This document shows, in pieces, positions 1-10,811 of a stretch of DNA of 64,000 nucleotides. Source of the DNA: Coptis chinensis. Its lineage: Eukaryota; Streptophyta; Magnoliopsida; Ranunculales; Ranunculaceae. A program made the position numbers and the translations under genes. The stretch's first letter is position 1. Each line of letters begins with the position of its first letter. The notes beneath the pieces were generated by a model, which was given only the letters and a program-made list of their open reading frames with translations, was not told where the DNA came from and ran no database searches. Location: NCBI GenBank assembly GCA_015680905.1, contig CM027378.1, forward strand, positions 78,707,501-78,771,500, given 5' to 3'.

Positions 1-1
1 T

Positions 2-1363
2 ATAATTGCAAAGGCCTGTCGTAGCATGGGTCTTATTGTCATCATGGTGGCATCATTGGGAATTGCATCTCTGTTATTGTCTGGTGGACGCACTGCTCAT
101 TCTACATTTAAAATTCCAATTGATGTGATGGATACCACTTTTTGCGGCTTCGCTAAACATTCTGACCTTGCTGGCCTATTTAAAGAAACAAAACTAATTG
201 TTTGGGACGAGGTGCCCATGCAACATAGATACTTTCTTGAGGCTGTGGATAGAACACTTCGAGATATTTGTGGAAACAAGAAGATATTTGGTGGTATCAC
301 TACAGTTCTTGGTGGTGATTTTCGACAAACACTGCTTGTTATACCGTTAGGCCAGAGAGAGCAATTTGTTGGTGCATCACTACGACGCTCTTTCCTTTGG
401 AGTTATTTAGAAGTTTTGCACTTGGTACAGAACATGTGGCTTGAAATGGCAAAGTCCGAGAATGCTGAATTCGCCAATTTTTTGTTGGAGGTGTGCTACT
501 AATGCCTTCTAATTAGAATGTTTTTTTCTCCATTAGTTCCATATATAAACGAACTATTTTAGAAACTAATGAATTCATTTTTTGCTTTGATTCATTTAGA
601 TTGGTTCGAATCCCAAAGAATGCGTACAATTGCCAAATGGAATACGCAAGTGTACCAGTATCCAAGAACTCATCTTCTCTGTCTATCCCCAATTAGATGT
701 TATGGACACACTATCTCCAAATTTCTTAACTGATCGTACTATTCTTGCTGCCCGTAATGATGATGTGAGTGCAATTAATGAGGTTGCACTGAATTTGTTC
801 CCTGGTGAAGCGCTTGAGTATTTGGCTGCAGATAAAATCATCGAAGATGATATTGATAATCCAAGTGGGGCTCACTATCCCATCGAGTTTCTGAACTCCC
901 TCGACCCTTCTAGCTTACCACCTTTCAATCTCAAGTTAAAACCTAGATGCCCTATAATGTTGCTCAGGAACATAGCACCTAAAGATGTCCTTTGCAATGG
1001 GACACGACTTATGGTGCTTCAATGTGCAAGTAAAGTCCTTCAAGCCAAAATTTTGACTGGAGAGAAAGTTGAAAATCCGGTACTCATCCCAAGAATATCT
1101 CTGGCTCCCTCAAATTCAGAGTTGCCTTTCAAACTATCAAGGCGACAATTCCCTGTTCGATAGCTTATGCCATGACAATTAATAAGTCGCAAGGCCAGTC
1201 AGTGAAATATGTTGGCATTGATTTGAGGACACCATTTTTCAGTCATGGGCAACTCTATGTGGCCATGTCCAGATGTACTTCTTCAAAAAGAATATCCGTT
1301 TTTTTTCCACCTAATGCAAGAAATTGTACCATAAATGTTGTATACCCAGAAGTTCTTCTCTAA
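2..1363 (+). mobile_element. Helitron PIF1-like helicase, 3' part, decayed
   Basis: This is the C-terminal half of the PIF1-type DNA helicase found in Helitron rolling-circle transposons; it is open at the window edge. Visible family signs are a Walker-B-like LIVWDEVPM, then [12 protein letters not shown] (helicase motif III region), and at the end [18 protein letters not shown] with YVAMSRC, the typical superfamily 1 C-terminal motifs. A short intron fits 491-599 (GT..AG), joining FLLE to IGSNPKE. Near 1160 the reading frame shifts by one base just before the MTINKSQG motif, so the copy is dead unless unseen splicing rescues it. The Rep domain and the left end lie outside the window. I could not find a convincing CTRR hairpin terminus on the right. 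A host PIF1 gene is less likely, because PIF1-like genes of this sequence type are mostly Helitron-borne. Confidence 0.8.
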
Positions 1364-1433
1364 GGACATCGATACTAATGAGAAATTAAAGAATATGTTG
1401 TATCCATATATATGCTATGTAATTTTTTATGAT

Positions 1434-1469
<36 letters not shown>

Positions 1470-3233
1470 CGTGGATACTTAAAAATAAGAATAGATATTA
1501 TTTTATTTTGAGAACTATCTCTTTTGTAAACAATATGCTAAATGAATCAAGTCTAAAAAAATCATGTGTATGTGGTTTGTTTGCAGGTACCAAGTTAAAT
1601 TACCATAATTTTTCAGCGACATGATTGTAGTCTTTGCTCCATGGCGCATTTATCCATATAGTAGCATAATTGTGTGAACAGTATGCATAGAGGGGAGAAT
1701 AAGAGAAATGAGGAACTCGATCAGTAGGCGTGGAGTATTTATTTTATTTTATTTTTCCCTTTTGTTACTAGAATTAGCCCCAGGTGAAAAATTATGCGAA
1801 GTTTTTTTTTAATGTTTAATGAGTTATCTTTTAGTTTTAGAAGTAATTTGTGTTATGTATAAATATGAAGTTATATATTTTGGTATGGTTGATCTATGAG
1901 AATTGTATTGTTTGATTTTCAGGTTATGACAAGATTTAGATTTTTGAAATGTTGAAAATACAAAGGAGACTCTGTTGGATTTTTTTATTTAAAAAAAAAA
2001 AATGATGATGCTCTTAATTGAAGACTCTCTCCCTTTATTTTCATCATTCTCATTCTGATATGTATTGAATTAATAAATATGTAAGAGTATGTGTAATGAG
2101 TTGGTTTGTGAGAAATGAAATGCATAGAATTGCAATAATTAAGCTCACTTGAGTATGCGTATGAAATGATTATGAAGTATAAAACTGTTGGAAATTGTTA
2201 TATCATCGATCCAATGCTATCATAGAGATGGTCTCTTGGGGTGTTGTTCAAAAGCAATATAGTGGACGACACCTCACACCCACCGAAGAGTCTTGTGTAG
2301 AATCCAAGTCTTTCCCATTGCAGCAACCAGACTACAGTGTACTACACTGCTACAGTGAAGAACCGAAGAAGATTCCACGATTTCCTTCAATGGCACGTTC
2401 TTTTTCCAATCTCTGTTTTTTTTTTCATGAATTACACGTGATTCTTCGTGTGGAACTTCCGGACCACATAAACAAATACATGAAAAAGAAAGTTACGATT
2501 CTTTACTCTTAAAGTTATGGAGCAAATTAACTTAATCACAAGGAGCTTAATTTCATAAATTTTTTATAAAATGTTTTGTTTTCGGTGTATAGATATTTAA
2601 ATTTGAAAATATAATTAGTATCTATATTTTTTATTTTTGTTAATGTATTTACATATTTTCTCTTACTTTTTGCAAAAATTTCTTAAAAATTTCTATATTT
2701 TTATTTTCTGTGATCACTGAAACAGTATCCCCGAAAATGAAATTTAAATTCTTGCTTAATCCCTAATTTCCAACTAGCTCAACACTGAATAAATCCAGTG
2801 GACCAAAGATCAATCTGTTCAATAACAAACTGCATATCTCACATTTCGACAGCTGAACTTTCTCAACTGATGAGATCAGCTAGTCATGGGAACAGAATTA
2901 GTATTGATGTTACACTAATAAATTCACCATAGATTTAATGCTAAACAGTCTTTGTCTACAATTTTCACACGGCGTTGAATTGGATTTTGGGTAAGATCGA
3001 ATCCAACACGTTTTCTGGGCGAGCAAAAGTACCTGTATAGGTGTATAGTGGTGTGTAACGTGTCGAATGCAACATTCCAAGTCTTTACTTCCTAGATCAA
3101 TGTATCCTACTCACTTCCAAGGACTTCCTTTGCCAATAACAAAATTATGTTAAATGGGAGCTTAATTTTTTGCCGTGTGGAGCCCTCCACAAGTGGATTT
3201 TTTTCAGAGCACCTCTAATCCTTTGTTTTTTTC
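1364..3233. other. AT-rich intergenic stretch with a 32-bp T run
   Basis: No gene is supported here. There is a T homopolymer at 1436-1467 and AT-rich sequence throughout. A 105-codon open frame at 2195-2512 resembles no family I know and has no exon-like neighbours. The right end is the 5' flank of the HAD gene. Confidence 0.5.
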
Positions 3234-3240
3234 TATAAAT
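3234..3240 (+). promoter_or_regulatory. TATA box candidate of the HAD gene
   Basis: TATAAAT lies 87 bp upstream of the ATG at 3327, after a pyrimidine-rich stretch. This spacing suits a plant core promoter with a short leader of about 60 bases. Confidence 0.5.
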
Positions 3241-3326
3241 ACTTTCCTCTAATCCACTCTCCAAATGCTCGAGCGCTGAATTTCCCTTCAAATTCTTCAT
3301 TTATACATCTCCACTTTCATTCAACA

Positions 3327-5166
3327 ATGGATCACTATAGCAAATCTCTCCGTGATATTTCTTCTTCTTCTTCTCCATATGATTGCCTTCTCTTTGGTAA
3401 CTTTTTGGTTTTTTCTAACACTCATTCTTTTTGGAATCAATCAATATATATGTGAAATATGCAAAGCTAATTTATATTAACTTATGGACAGATCTCGATG
3501 ACACTTTGTACTCATCAACGATTGGAATTGCCGCAGCATGCAAGAGAAACATTGAAGGTACTAAAAGTTTACTAAATTAATTGTAACTTAATTTGTAAGT
3601 GTTTTAAGTCTGATCACTTTGTTTTTCAGATTTTCTAGTAGAGAAATGTGGTTTCGCTAAAGATAAAGCTTCAAGTCTTCGAATTGAACTTTTTAGAACT
3701 TATGGAAGCACTCTAGCTGGTTTAAGAGTAATTTTCTTAACCTGATCACGAAATTAATATGTTTTACAGTAGTCCAATTTATCGATAATAACCGAAATAT
3801 CATTGTGCCATTTCAGGCTCTAGGCTATAATATTGAAGCAGATGATTATCACAGGTGAGTTTTCTGTGTAATTTCTCTAAGTGATCAAATTTGAAGCACG
3901 TCTTTGAAAATAATTACAGACTTTTTATTTTCGTCAGTTTCGTGCACGGAAGGTTGCCTTATGAAGTGATCAAAGCAGATATTCAGCTGCGTAACATCTT
4001 ACGTAGCATAAATCAAAGAAAACTCGTAAGAGAAGTCCCAGCTTTTCATTTCTTGTTGCTTTAACTGCGGACTTTAGACTAAATTTTCGTGTTGCTTTGC
4101 TTGCTATTTTGCAGATTTTTACTAATTCAGATAGAAAACATGCTATCAAAGTTCTTGAAAGATTAGGATTACAAGATTGTTTTGATCAAATTATATGTTT
4201 CGAAACAATTAATCCTAATCTTTCGAAATCAAGTAGACTTAATGAGTTTCCTGTTGTTCTAAAACCGTCAATGGATGCTATGAGAATAGCTCTCACTGTT
4301 GCAGACGTGGATCCTCGTCGTACGGTGTGCCCACTAATTCATTATCATCGTTTTTTTTTTCTCTTTAATTATTGATTGTCCTTTGTTTTAAAATGTAGGT
4401 GTGTGTGACATATTCTTTTATAATTTCGTTTATGCTTCATGTTTTTTCAGTTGTTTCTAGATGACAACGACCGTAACATCGCTGCTGGTAAAGCTATGGG
4501 TCTTCAAACCGCATTGGTGAGTTTTTCTGCTAATAGGAAAAAATGTACTTTCCGAGTTGCTGTTGCATACATGCCACATTGCCACCACACTAAAAAAGTA
4601 CTCAAGATTTGAAAATTATAGTTGTTCCTAGACACAAAAAAGTTTTTGTCTTTCAGAGTTTCAGTGAGTTGCAACTTGCCTGGCTGATCTGATCTCTAAA
4701 ATGTTTTTTTTTTTCGTTTTTTTTTTCAAAAAAGTAGCAATCGAAATTGACATCAATGCTTTGGTTTCGAACAATAGTTATACATATAATCCTCCCAAGC
4801 TGCAGGACACTTCAAGAGGTTCATGTCATTGTCACCAAGTCACCATAGATTGTGACCCTGAAGTCAATATCTATGACTTCGATATATAATGTTACTTGGC
4901 ACGTATCGAAACTTCAATTCTTGTTGGCCCTTTAGTGTTTTGTTCACATCACATTTGGTGGAAATGATAATTTGTGTGATGGCATATAGGTTGGTAAGCC
5001 ATTTAAAAGCAAAGGAGCTGATTATGCGTTGGAAAACATTCATATTTTGAATCAAGCAATACCAGAAATCTGGTTTGGTGGGGCTGACGTTGGAGATCAC
5101 AAACTCATACGCACTAGAGGCGAAATCAATTCCATTATTGCAGCAGCACCACCTGTTGGTGCTTGA
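3327..5166 (+). CDS. HAD-superfamily pyrimidine 5'-nucleotidase-like protein (SDT1/PHM8-like)
   Basis: A haloacid-dehalogenase-type phosphatase, 270 aa, probably cytosolic; relatives dephosphorylate small phosphorylated metabolites such as pyrimidine nucleotides. Eight exons keep one frame: 3327-3396, 3492-3557, 3630-3727, 3817-3854, 3938-4025, 4115-4324, 4451-4516 and 4990-5166 (813 nt with stop), each bordered by GT and AG. The HAD motifs are all present: DLDDTLY at residues 24-30 (nucleophile D24, acid D26), FTNSD at 122-126 (motif II), K170 in VVLKPSM (motif III) and LFLDDNDRN from 191 (motif IV acids D194, D195). The inserted helical cap lies between motifs I and II. There is no signal peptide; the N terminus is Ser-rich. 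Nothing looks broken. The exact substrate cannot be told from sequence. A TATA box sits 87 bp upstream and a poly(A) signal follows at 5340. Confidence 0.9.
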
Positions 5167-5339
5167 TTAAACCAATTAGACAAATCATTTAAAGCCGTGC
5201 GTCAGTGCATGACCCCTTGTGTGTACATAAAATACAATACAATGGCGTGGCTAGCTCTTGCGTAATATTTGTGTAAATTTATATTAAATGAAAATGTAAG
5301 TTGGGTTGTAGTGTTGTACACTTGTACAGTTGTCCACAT

Positions 5340-5345
5340 AATAAA
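5340..5345 (+). terminator. Poly(A) signal candidate of the HAD gene
   Basis: AATAAA lies 174 bp after the stop codon in AT-rich sequence, a usual distance for a plant 3' UTR. Confidence 0.4.
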
Positions 5346-5581
5346 GTATGTACGTGTTCTTGTTTCCATTTAAAGGGTTTCTCTGCTTGATAAGAATATG
5401 TGACGCAATATGTGACGCTTCAAAATATGGAAGAAAAAATTGACTTGCGACTTGAAAGTATCAACTTCGATCAGGAACTTATTAACTGATATGACAAAAT
5501 CCAAATTATGATTACAATTCATCAATCTCATCCCTTTTAATGGTTGAAGTTGTTCTGTTGGGTTGATGTTTAGCATTAGTG

Positions 5582-6847
5582 GGTGTTTGGTTCTCATTTT
5601 TTCTTAAAAAATATTTTTATGAAAAAATATTTATTCTAAAAACAGTTTTTCAATAAATATGTTTGGTTGTAATTTTTCTTAAAAACTATTTTATAAAATC
5701 AAATTTCGCACTATGTTTCTCGATATATTTTGGCATATCGTGGCATAAATTAAGGGTGGGCAATGGGCTGGGTCGGGCTAGTCCGGCTCTAAACATTTAA
5801 AAGCTCTTTAGATATTAAGGTCGGGTTAGCCCGGCCCTAAAGTCAGCATAGGATCGGGTCGGGCCGGGTCACAAGTCTAAATCTCAAGCCCTGACCTTAT
5901 CCTAAGCCCTCTTTAAAGGCTTTAGGGCCGGGTTTTAGGGCCAAGCCTATATATTTTTCTTCGTTTTTACAAATCTATTTTTTTGACAAAGATTGTTTTT
6001 TTTGGTTTACGTGTTCTACAAATTTTTCTTTCAGTATTTCGCTTTAATGGTGTGAATGGACCGGAAACCTTTAGTTAGAGACTTAGTTTGGATGTGAATA
6101 AAAATATAATTTATAAAAGTAAGTGGGAAAATAAATTGAGAATAATAAGTTATAGACTTTGATTTGATGATCAAATGAATAAAATCTTATTTTTTATTAA
6201 AAATTTGAAGACTTCATTGTTCTTCATAGGTGTAGTTAGGTTGACAAGTTTTTGTTATATAAAGGCGGGGTTATTAAAAGTACCATTGGGTGTAAGTGAT
6301 AAATTACAAAATGATAATATTATTTTAATTTAAAATATTTAACAAAAGAGTTGGAGAATTATGAGTGCGTGTATTTATAGTGAAAATGTGAAACTATAAC
6401 TAGGGGCTTAGTTAGGGTTTGAATTAGGGTTCGGACCTATGTTTGAACCTTAGCCCAGCCCATACTAGAAGGCCTTAGGGTCGGGTCGGCCCTGCCTTAA
6501 ACTCTGTGAGGGTTTTAGTTGTGAGGGCTTTATAGGGCTTAGGGTCGGGTCGGTCAGGGCCGAGTTAGGGTCGTTAGGGCCAAATTCCCACCCTTAGCAT
6601 AAATCACTAAATTCTAAAACATTCAGGGAGTCATTTGCCTTTAGCACCCAAAGTGTTTCCTTCAAAGAAAAATAATTTTTTAAACAAGTTTTACCTAATT
6701 ATCATAAAACAAGCTTTTGGGACCAAAAAATGTTTTTTGGATAAAAAACTATTTTTTTTAATAGAAACCAAATCTATTTATTTTTTCAAAAAATATTTTT
6801 TCACTAATAAACACTTTTTAGCAATAAATAAATAAGATCCAAACACC
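5582..6847. mobile_element. AT-rich MITE with GGTGTTTGG ends, carrying a nested element
   Basis: The left end GGTGTTTGGTTCT and the right end (reverse complement GGTGTTTGGATCT) form a 13-bp terminal inverted repeat with one mismatch. The arms are T- and A-rich and mirror each other. The element itself is only about 420 bp once the nested insertion at 5751-6596 is removed. No clear target-site duplication was seen, so superfamily and exact ends stay open. It has no coding capacity. Confidence 0.55.
5751..6596. mobile_element. hAT-type non-autonomous element with 8-bp target duplication
   Basis: The ends TAAGGGTGGG and CCCACCCTTA are inverted copies, flanked on both sides by the 8-bp direct repeat gcataaat (5743-5750 and 6597-6604). 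An 8-bp duplication is the hAT hallmark. The 846-bp body is unusual: both subterminal regions are packed with GGGTCGGG- and GGGCC-type words, far more GC-rich than the surroundings, while the centre is AT-rich. It contains no transposase. It sits inside the older MITE at 5582-6847. Confidence 0.8.
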
Positions 6848-6942
6848 ACCTCAAGCGGGATTGGGAGGTGCATTCAGTCGCTCACAACTCACAAGCTTGT
6901 TCGTAGTAGACCAAGAAGCTGAAATCAGCCTTGAACAAGTTA

Positions 6943-7164
6943 AAAGGTGGAAGTTGGGATGGTTCTATGCAATTTCTTGTGCGCCATGGCTTTCAATGGG
7001 TCGGCTTTTCGCAATGTGACACCCAACTTCTCTTTCATGTCCATACTTTCTGGTGTAATACCATTTTCAAGACTCCATTCAAACGAATGAATCAGTTGAG
7101 TACACCATGAATTGGTTTGGTGCAATCGGTAGCTGCTAAAGGCGACGAAGATCGGCTGAAGCAC
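6943..7164 (-). pseudogene. Cytochrome P450 C-terminal fragment (CYP76-like?)
   Basis: The minus strand encodes about 50 residues typical of the extreme C terminus of a plant A-type P450: LIHSFEWSLENGITPE followed by DMKEKLGVTLRKADPLKA and a stop. In intact P450s this segment follows the haem-binding cysteine loop. No haem loop, I-helix or ERR triad is visible upstream, so this is a gene relic cut off at its 5' side. The wording is closest to CYP76-like and related families as I remember them, but family assignment from 50 residues is weak. It lies between the HAD gene and NAA20, about 6 kb from the diterpene synthase cluster. Confidence 0.6.
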
Positions 7165-7325
7165 GAAGAGAGAAGAGAAAGGGTGAAACTGGTTCTAACC
7201 GGTTTAAATTTTTTTTTTTTGCAAGTTGGGTTTTGAGCTTGGGGGGTGTGCTGGACCGTATGTAGTGCCCAACACCTATTAGATTAACAAATATTCCAAA
7301 TTCAAGCCCAAGAATTTTCAACGCA

Positions 7326-7410
7326 TGGGCTTCTATATAGTTAGAATGGGCCTTACTCTAGCTTTCGCTATTGGGCTTTACCTCCTCTGGCCTTTTAACA
7401 CTCTATAAAA
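7326..7410 (+). promoter_or_regulatory. NAA20 core promoter: three TGGGCY site II motifs plus TATA box
   Basis: TGGGCT at 7326, TGGGCC at 7347 and TGGGCT at 7372 match the site II motif bound by TCP factors in growth- and translation-linked plant genes. TATAAAA follows at 7404-7410, 83 bp before the ATG at 7493. The combination suits a housekeeping acetyltransferase. Confidence 0.5.
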
Positions 7411-7492
7411 GTAGAAAATGTAGTTCGTGTTTGTTGGACAGAAAAGAAAGAGAAGAGTTTATCAGTTAACAAAACAAACACTGTTTTTGAGG

Positions 7493-10400
7493 ATGACGAC
7501 TATAAGAAGGTTTTGCTGCAACGATCTGCTTAGATTTTCTACTGTAAATCTAGACCATCTAACTGAAACTGTAAGTCCACTTCCTTTTTTTTTTTTTTTT
7601 TTTTTTTTATGAATTTCTCTAACGTGTTTTTTTGTTTTAATATATATTTTATTATTATTATTATGGTGGGCAGTTCAACATGTCATTCTACATGACATAC
7701 TTGGCAAGATGGCCTGATTACTTCAATGTTGCTGAAGGACCTGGAAATCATATCATGGGTTACAGTAATTATTTTCTTCCATTTTTTTTTAGTTTGTTTG
7801 TTTTTCAAACTAGTTTAACTTTAAATCTCGATACTACATATTAATCAAGAGTTCAAAGACCTTAAGCATGTAGATTCTACTTGTCCCGAACTTTGAACTG
7901 CTAAACCTCCTAGTGCCTTTGCAAATGTTTTGAGATTGATTGTCCTATTATATAAATATTGGAGATTAATAAGAAAGAGAATGGAGTTTTCAAATGTTCC
8001 TCATAAAACTCCGTTGCATTCCCCAGAATGCAAATGTTTAATAGACGAGGGCAGTGGAAGTGTCGACTCTTTGGGGTATCTTATAACTATCTAAAGGGAT
8101 GGAGTAACAGCTAACCGAATGCTGTCATAGTTACCCATCCTCTCAAGTAAATTTTGAAGGGAAGAAAAATAACCGTCAGTAAGTAATTTGTCTGACTAGA
8201 CAGCTTATATATCTTTCTTTGCTTTCTTTTCTTGTATCATTGACTATAGAATCAAGACAATGGTGAGGAACTTCATATGGGGTGTTAGGAGGAACATATT
8301 TAAACAATCAGCAGATTTAGACATTTAGTAAGTGAAAACAACTAAACCAAGTCAATACAATAAGCAACTTAAGAGGAAATCATATATGAAATATTCACCC
8401 TTTCTGGCGTGGTCACGCTCATGTCATACTGCATTGCAGCTCCTACTTTGAGGGCTGATAGCTGAAATTCCGGGAGGCTTCATAAAGTGCGTCTTTAGGA
8501 GATTGTTGTGGAATAAGAAGCATTTGTATCTTAATGCATTAAGGCTTATTTGTGTTCATCCCAAAAATATCTCAAGAACCATAGCATTTCGTGATTCATT
8601 GGTAAATATACTTTGATTCTCTATCAACCAATAATCATGTGATCTCCTTTAATTTGCCGGCAACAAATCTCATAATATTGATATAAGTAGTATATAATGT
8701 TTCACTTATGTTTACTTTATCTGTATGTGTATATGAAAATTCTTGCGATTTTTGTAACGTACTTCCTTTTACTTGTATCTCGACAAAAGAAACACATTTC
8801 TACGTAATATGGATAGATCCTATTATGATCCTTTAAATGTTGAGCTCTCTCTCTCTCTCTTGAATTTCATCTCCTTGAGTTTTGACACAACTGATGTTGA
8901 TGTCTTTAACTGTCTGTGCCTCTCATACCCTTCATGTGTTTGCAGTAATGGGTAAAGCGGAAGGACAAGGTGAATCTTGGCATGGCCATGTAACTGCAGT
9001 GACTGTTGCCCCCGAGTACAGGAGGCAACAACTAGCCAAGAAACTGATGAACTTGCTGGAAGATATCAGTGACAAGATGTAAGTTTTTTCCTTTTTAGGA
9101 CAATGAACACACTTGTACGGACACAGAAGTGAAATGCCTCATTACGATAAGACATTAGTCGTACCCCTTGAGCAAGGCACAGATTGCTATGAAACCTAGC
9201 TTTAGTTTTTGAAGCTGTTGGTGAGGCAACATTAACATAAAAAATATAAATTGAAAAAAACAAGAACAAAACAGAGAGCAATCAGGATTATTCAAGATGT
9301 GGCTCTTATGCATGGATGTCATTAGGTGCTTTAGATTTCTGGATGCATACTTCATTTAAGTCTTGACTGAATGCTGCAAATGTTTCTTAGACAACCTGTA
9401 CTTTTGAATAACAAGATTGTTGTTGATTACTTAGCATTGGTAGCAGTTCTGTTAGAGACATGTCAAACACGCCCTCTTTCTCAGTTATCGCTATCCTTAA
9501 CTTTTTAATGTGTTTCTTGTGAACATTTAAACTCTGTGTTTTGCACTTGTCTCTTGTATATTAGGTGTTTTTATTCTTTTTATTTTTTTTGTTTCTTTTG
9601 AAATTGAAAAGTTAAAGAGAGTGTAATATCAAAAAGAGAGAGTGTGTAATACACAGTTTTAAATAAAAAACTGAAGTTTAGGTATATTTGAAAGATTTTA
9701 ATTTCGTATATATTACATTGTGAATAAGTTAGAAGATGATTCCAAAGTTCGAACGTCCATTAAATGAAACTAGTCTTTGGTGAAGTTTATACCGAGTGAT
9801 ATTCCTATGTATATGCATCATCTTGCGTAAGTTTTTTGTTCCTCATGTTCATTAGTGCTATGATATCGGAAGTTTTCTGTCCCTAATTTTTCCAGTTGGT
9901 GGAGTAAAGGGATTGTCAGTGTTCGTCTTCATTATCACACTGGGAACATGCACGTCTTGGACCCAGAAAAATAATAAATTTCACTTCTGCTTCTTTGAGT
10001 AATTGACATACTAATTAGCTAATAAAAAAAAGACATACTAATTAGCTAATCGATTAACTAGATTAGCTATATAACCTTTTGGATAGAGTTGAATCTTCCT
10101 GATTGGAATATGCATCATCTTGCGTCAGTTTTCCGTTCCTTCATATTCATTAGTGCTATGATATTGGAAGTTTTCTGTCCCTACCAGTTGGCAGATAAAA
10201 GGAGTTGTCAGTGTTCTTTTTCATTATCATACTGGGAATATGCACATCTTGGATGCAGAAAAATAATAAATTTCACTCCTGCATCTTTGAGTAATTGACA
10301 TACATACAAATTAGTCAATAGATTAATCAGATTAGCTACATTAGCCTGTTGGATAGAGTTGAATCTTCTTGCTTAGGATCTTAAATATATACTTTTTTGG

Positions 10401-10771
10401 CAGTGACAAGGGTTATTTCGTGGACCTTTTCGTGAGGGCGTCCAACATACCTGCCATAAAGATGTATGAAAAGGTATGTTTCTCTTAAGCTCTTAAGTTT
10501 TGAATTAGACGGCTCCTCTAGCTTTACTGCTATATAGTACCACATTAGTTGGAAAATAGCATATCTAAAGGAAGGAAACTATGTGATCTATATAGTATTA
10601 CTGGTTTTCTTCCGCCACTAACCCCTATTCATCCCACCAACCAAAGAACATTTGTAAATGCACAGACGCCTTGGTGTCAATACAAGGTTTAATTGTTCCT
10701 GAAATAATGTGGGAATATGCGTGTGTGTGTGTTGGGGGGGGGGGGGGTGTCATCTCTAACTAACCATTTTA

Positions 10772-10811
<40 letters not shown>

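Noticed and set aside
2195-2512. 105-codon open frame on the plus strand
   Set aside because: No family resemblance, no promoter or exon context. The start tgttggaaattg recalls copia LTR beginnings, but I found no matching CA end, primer site or target duplication.
8773-9082. Alternative NAA20 start within intron 2
   Set aside because: Frames around 8773-8955 are not GNAT-like; the 174-aa model with exon 2 from 7674 matches the usual plant protein end to end.
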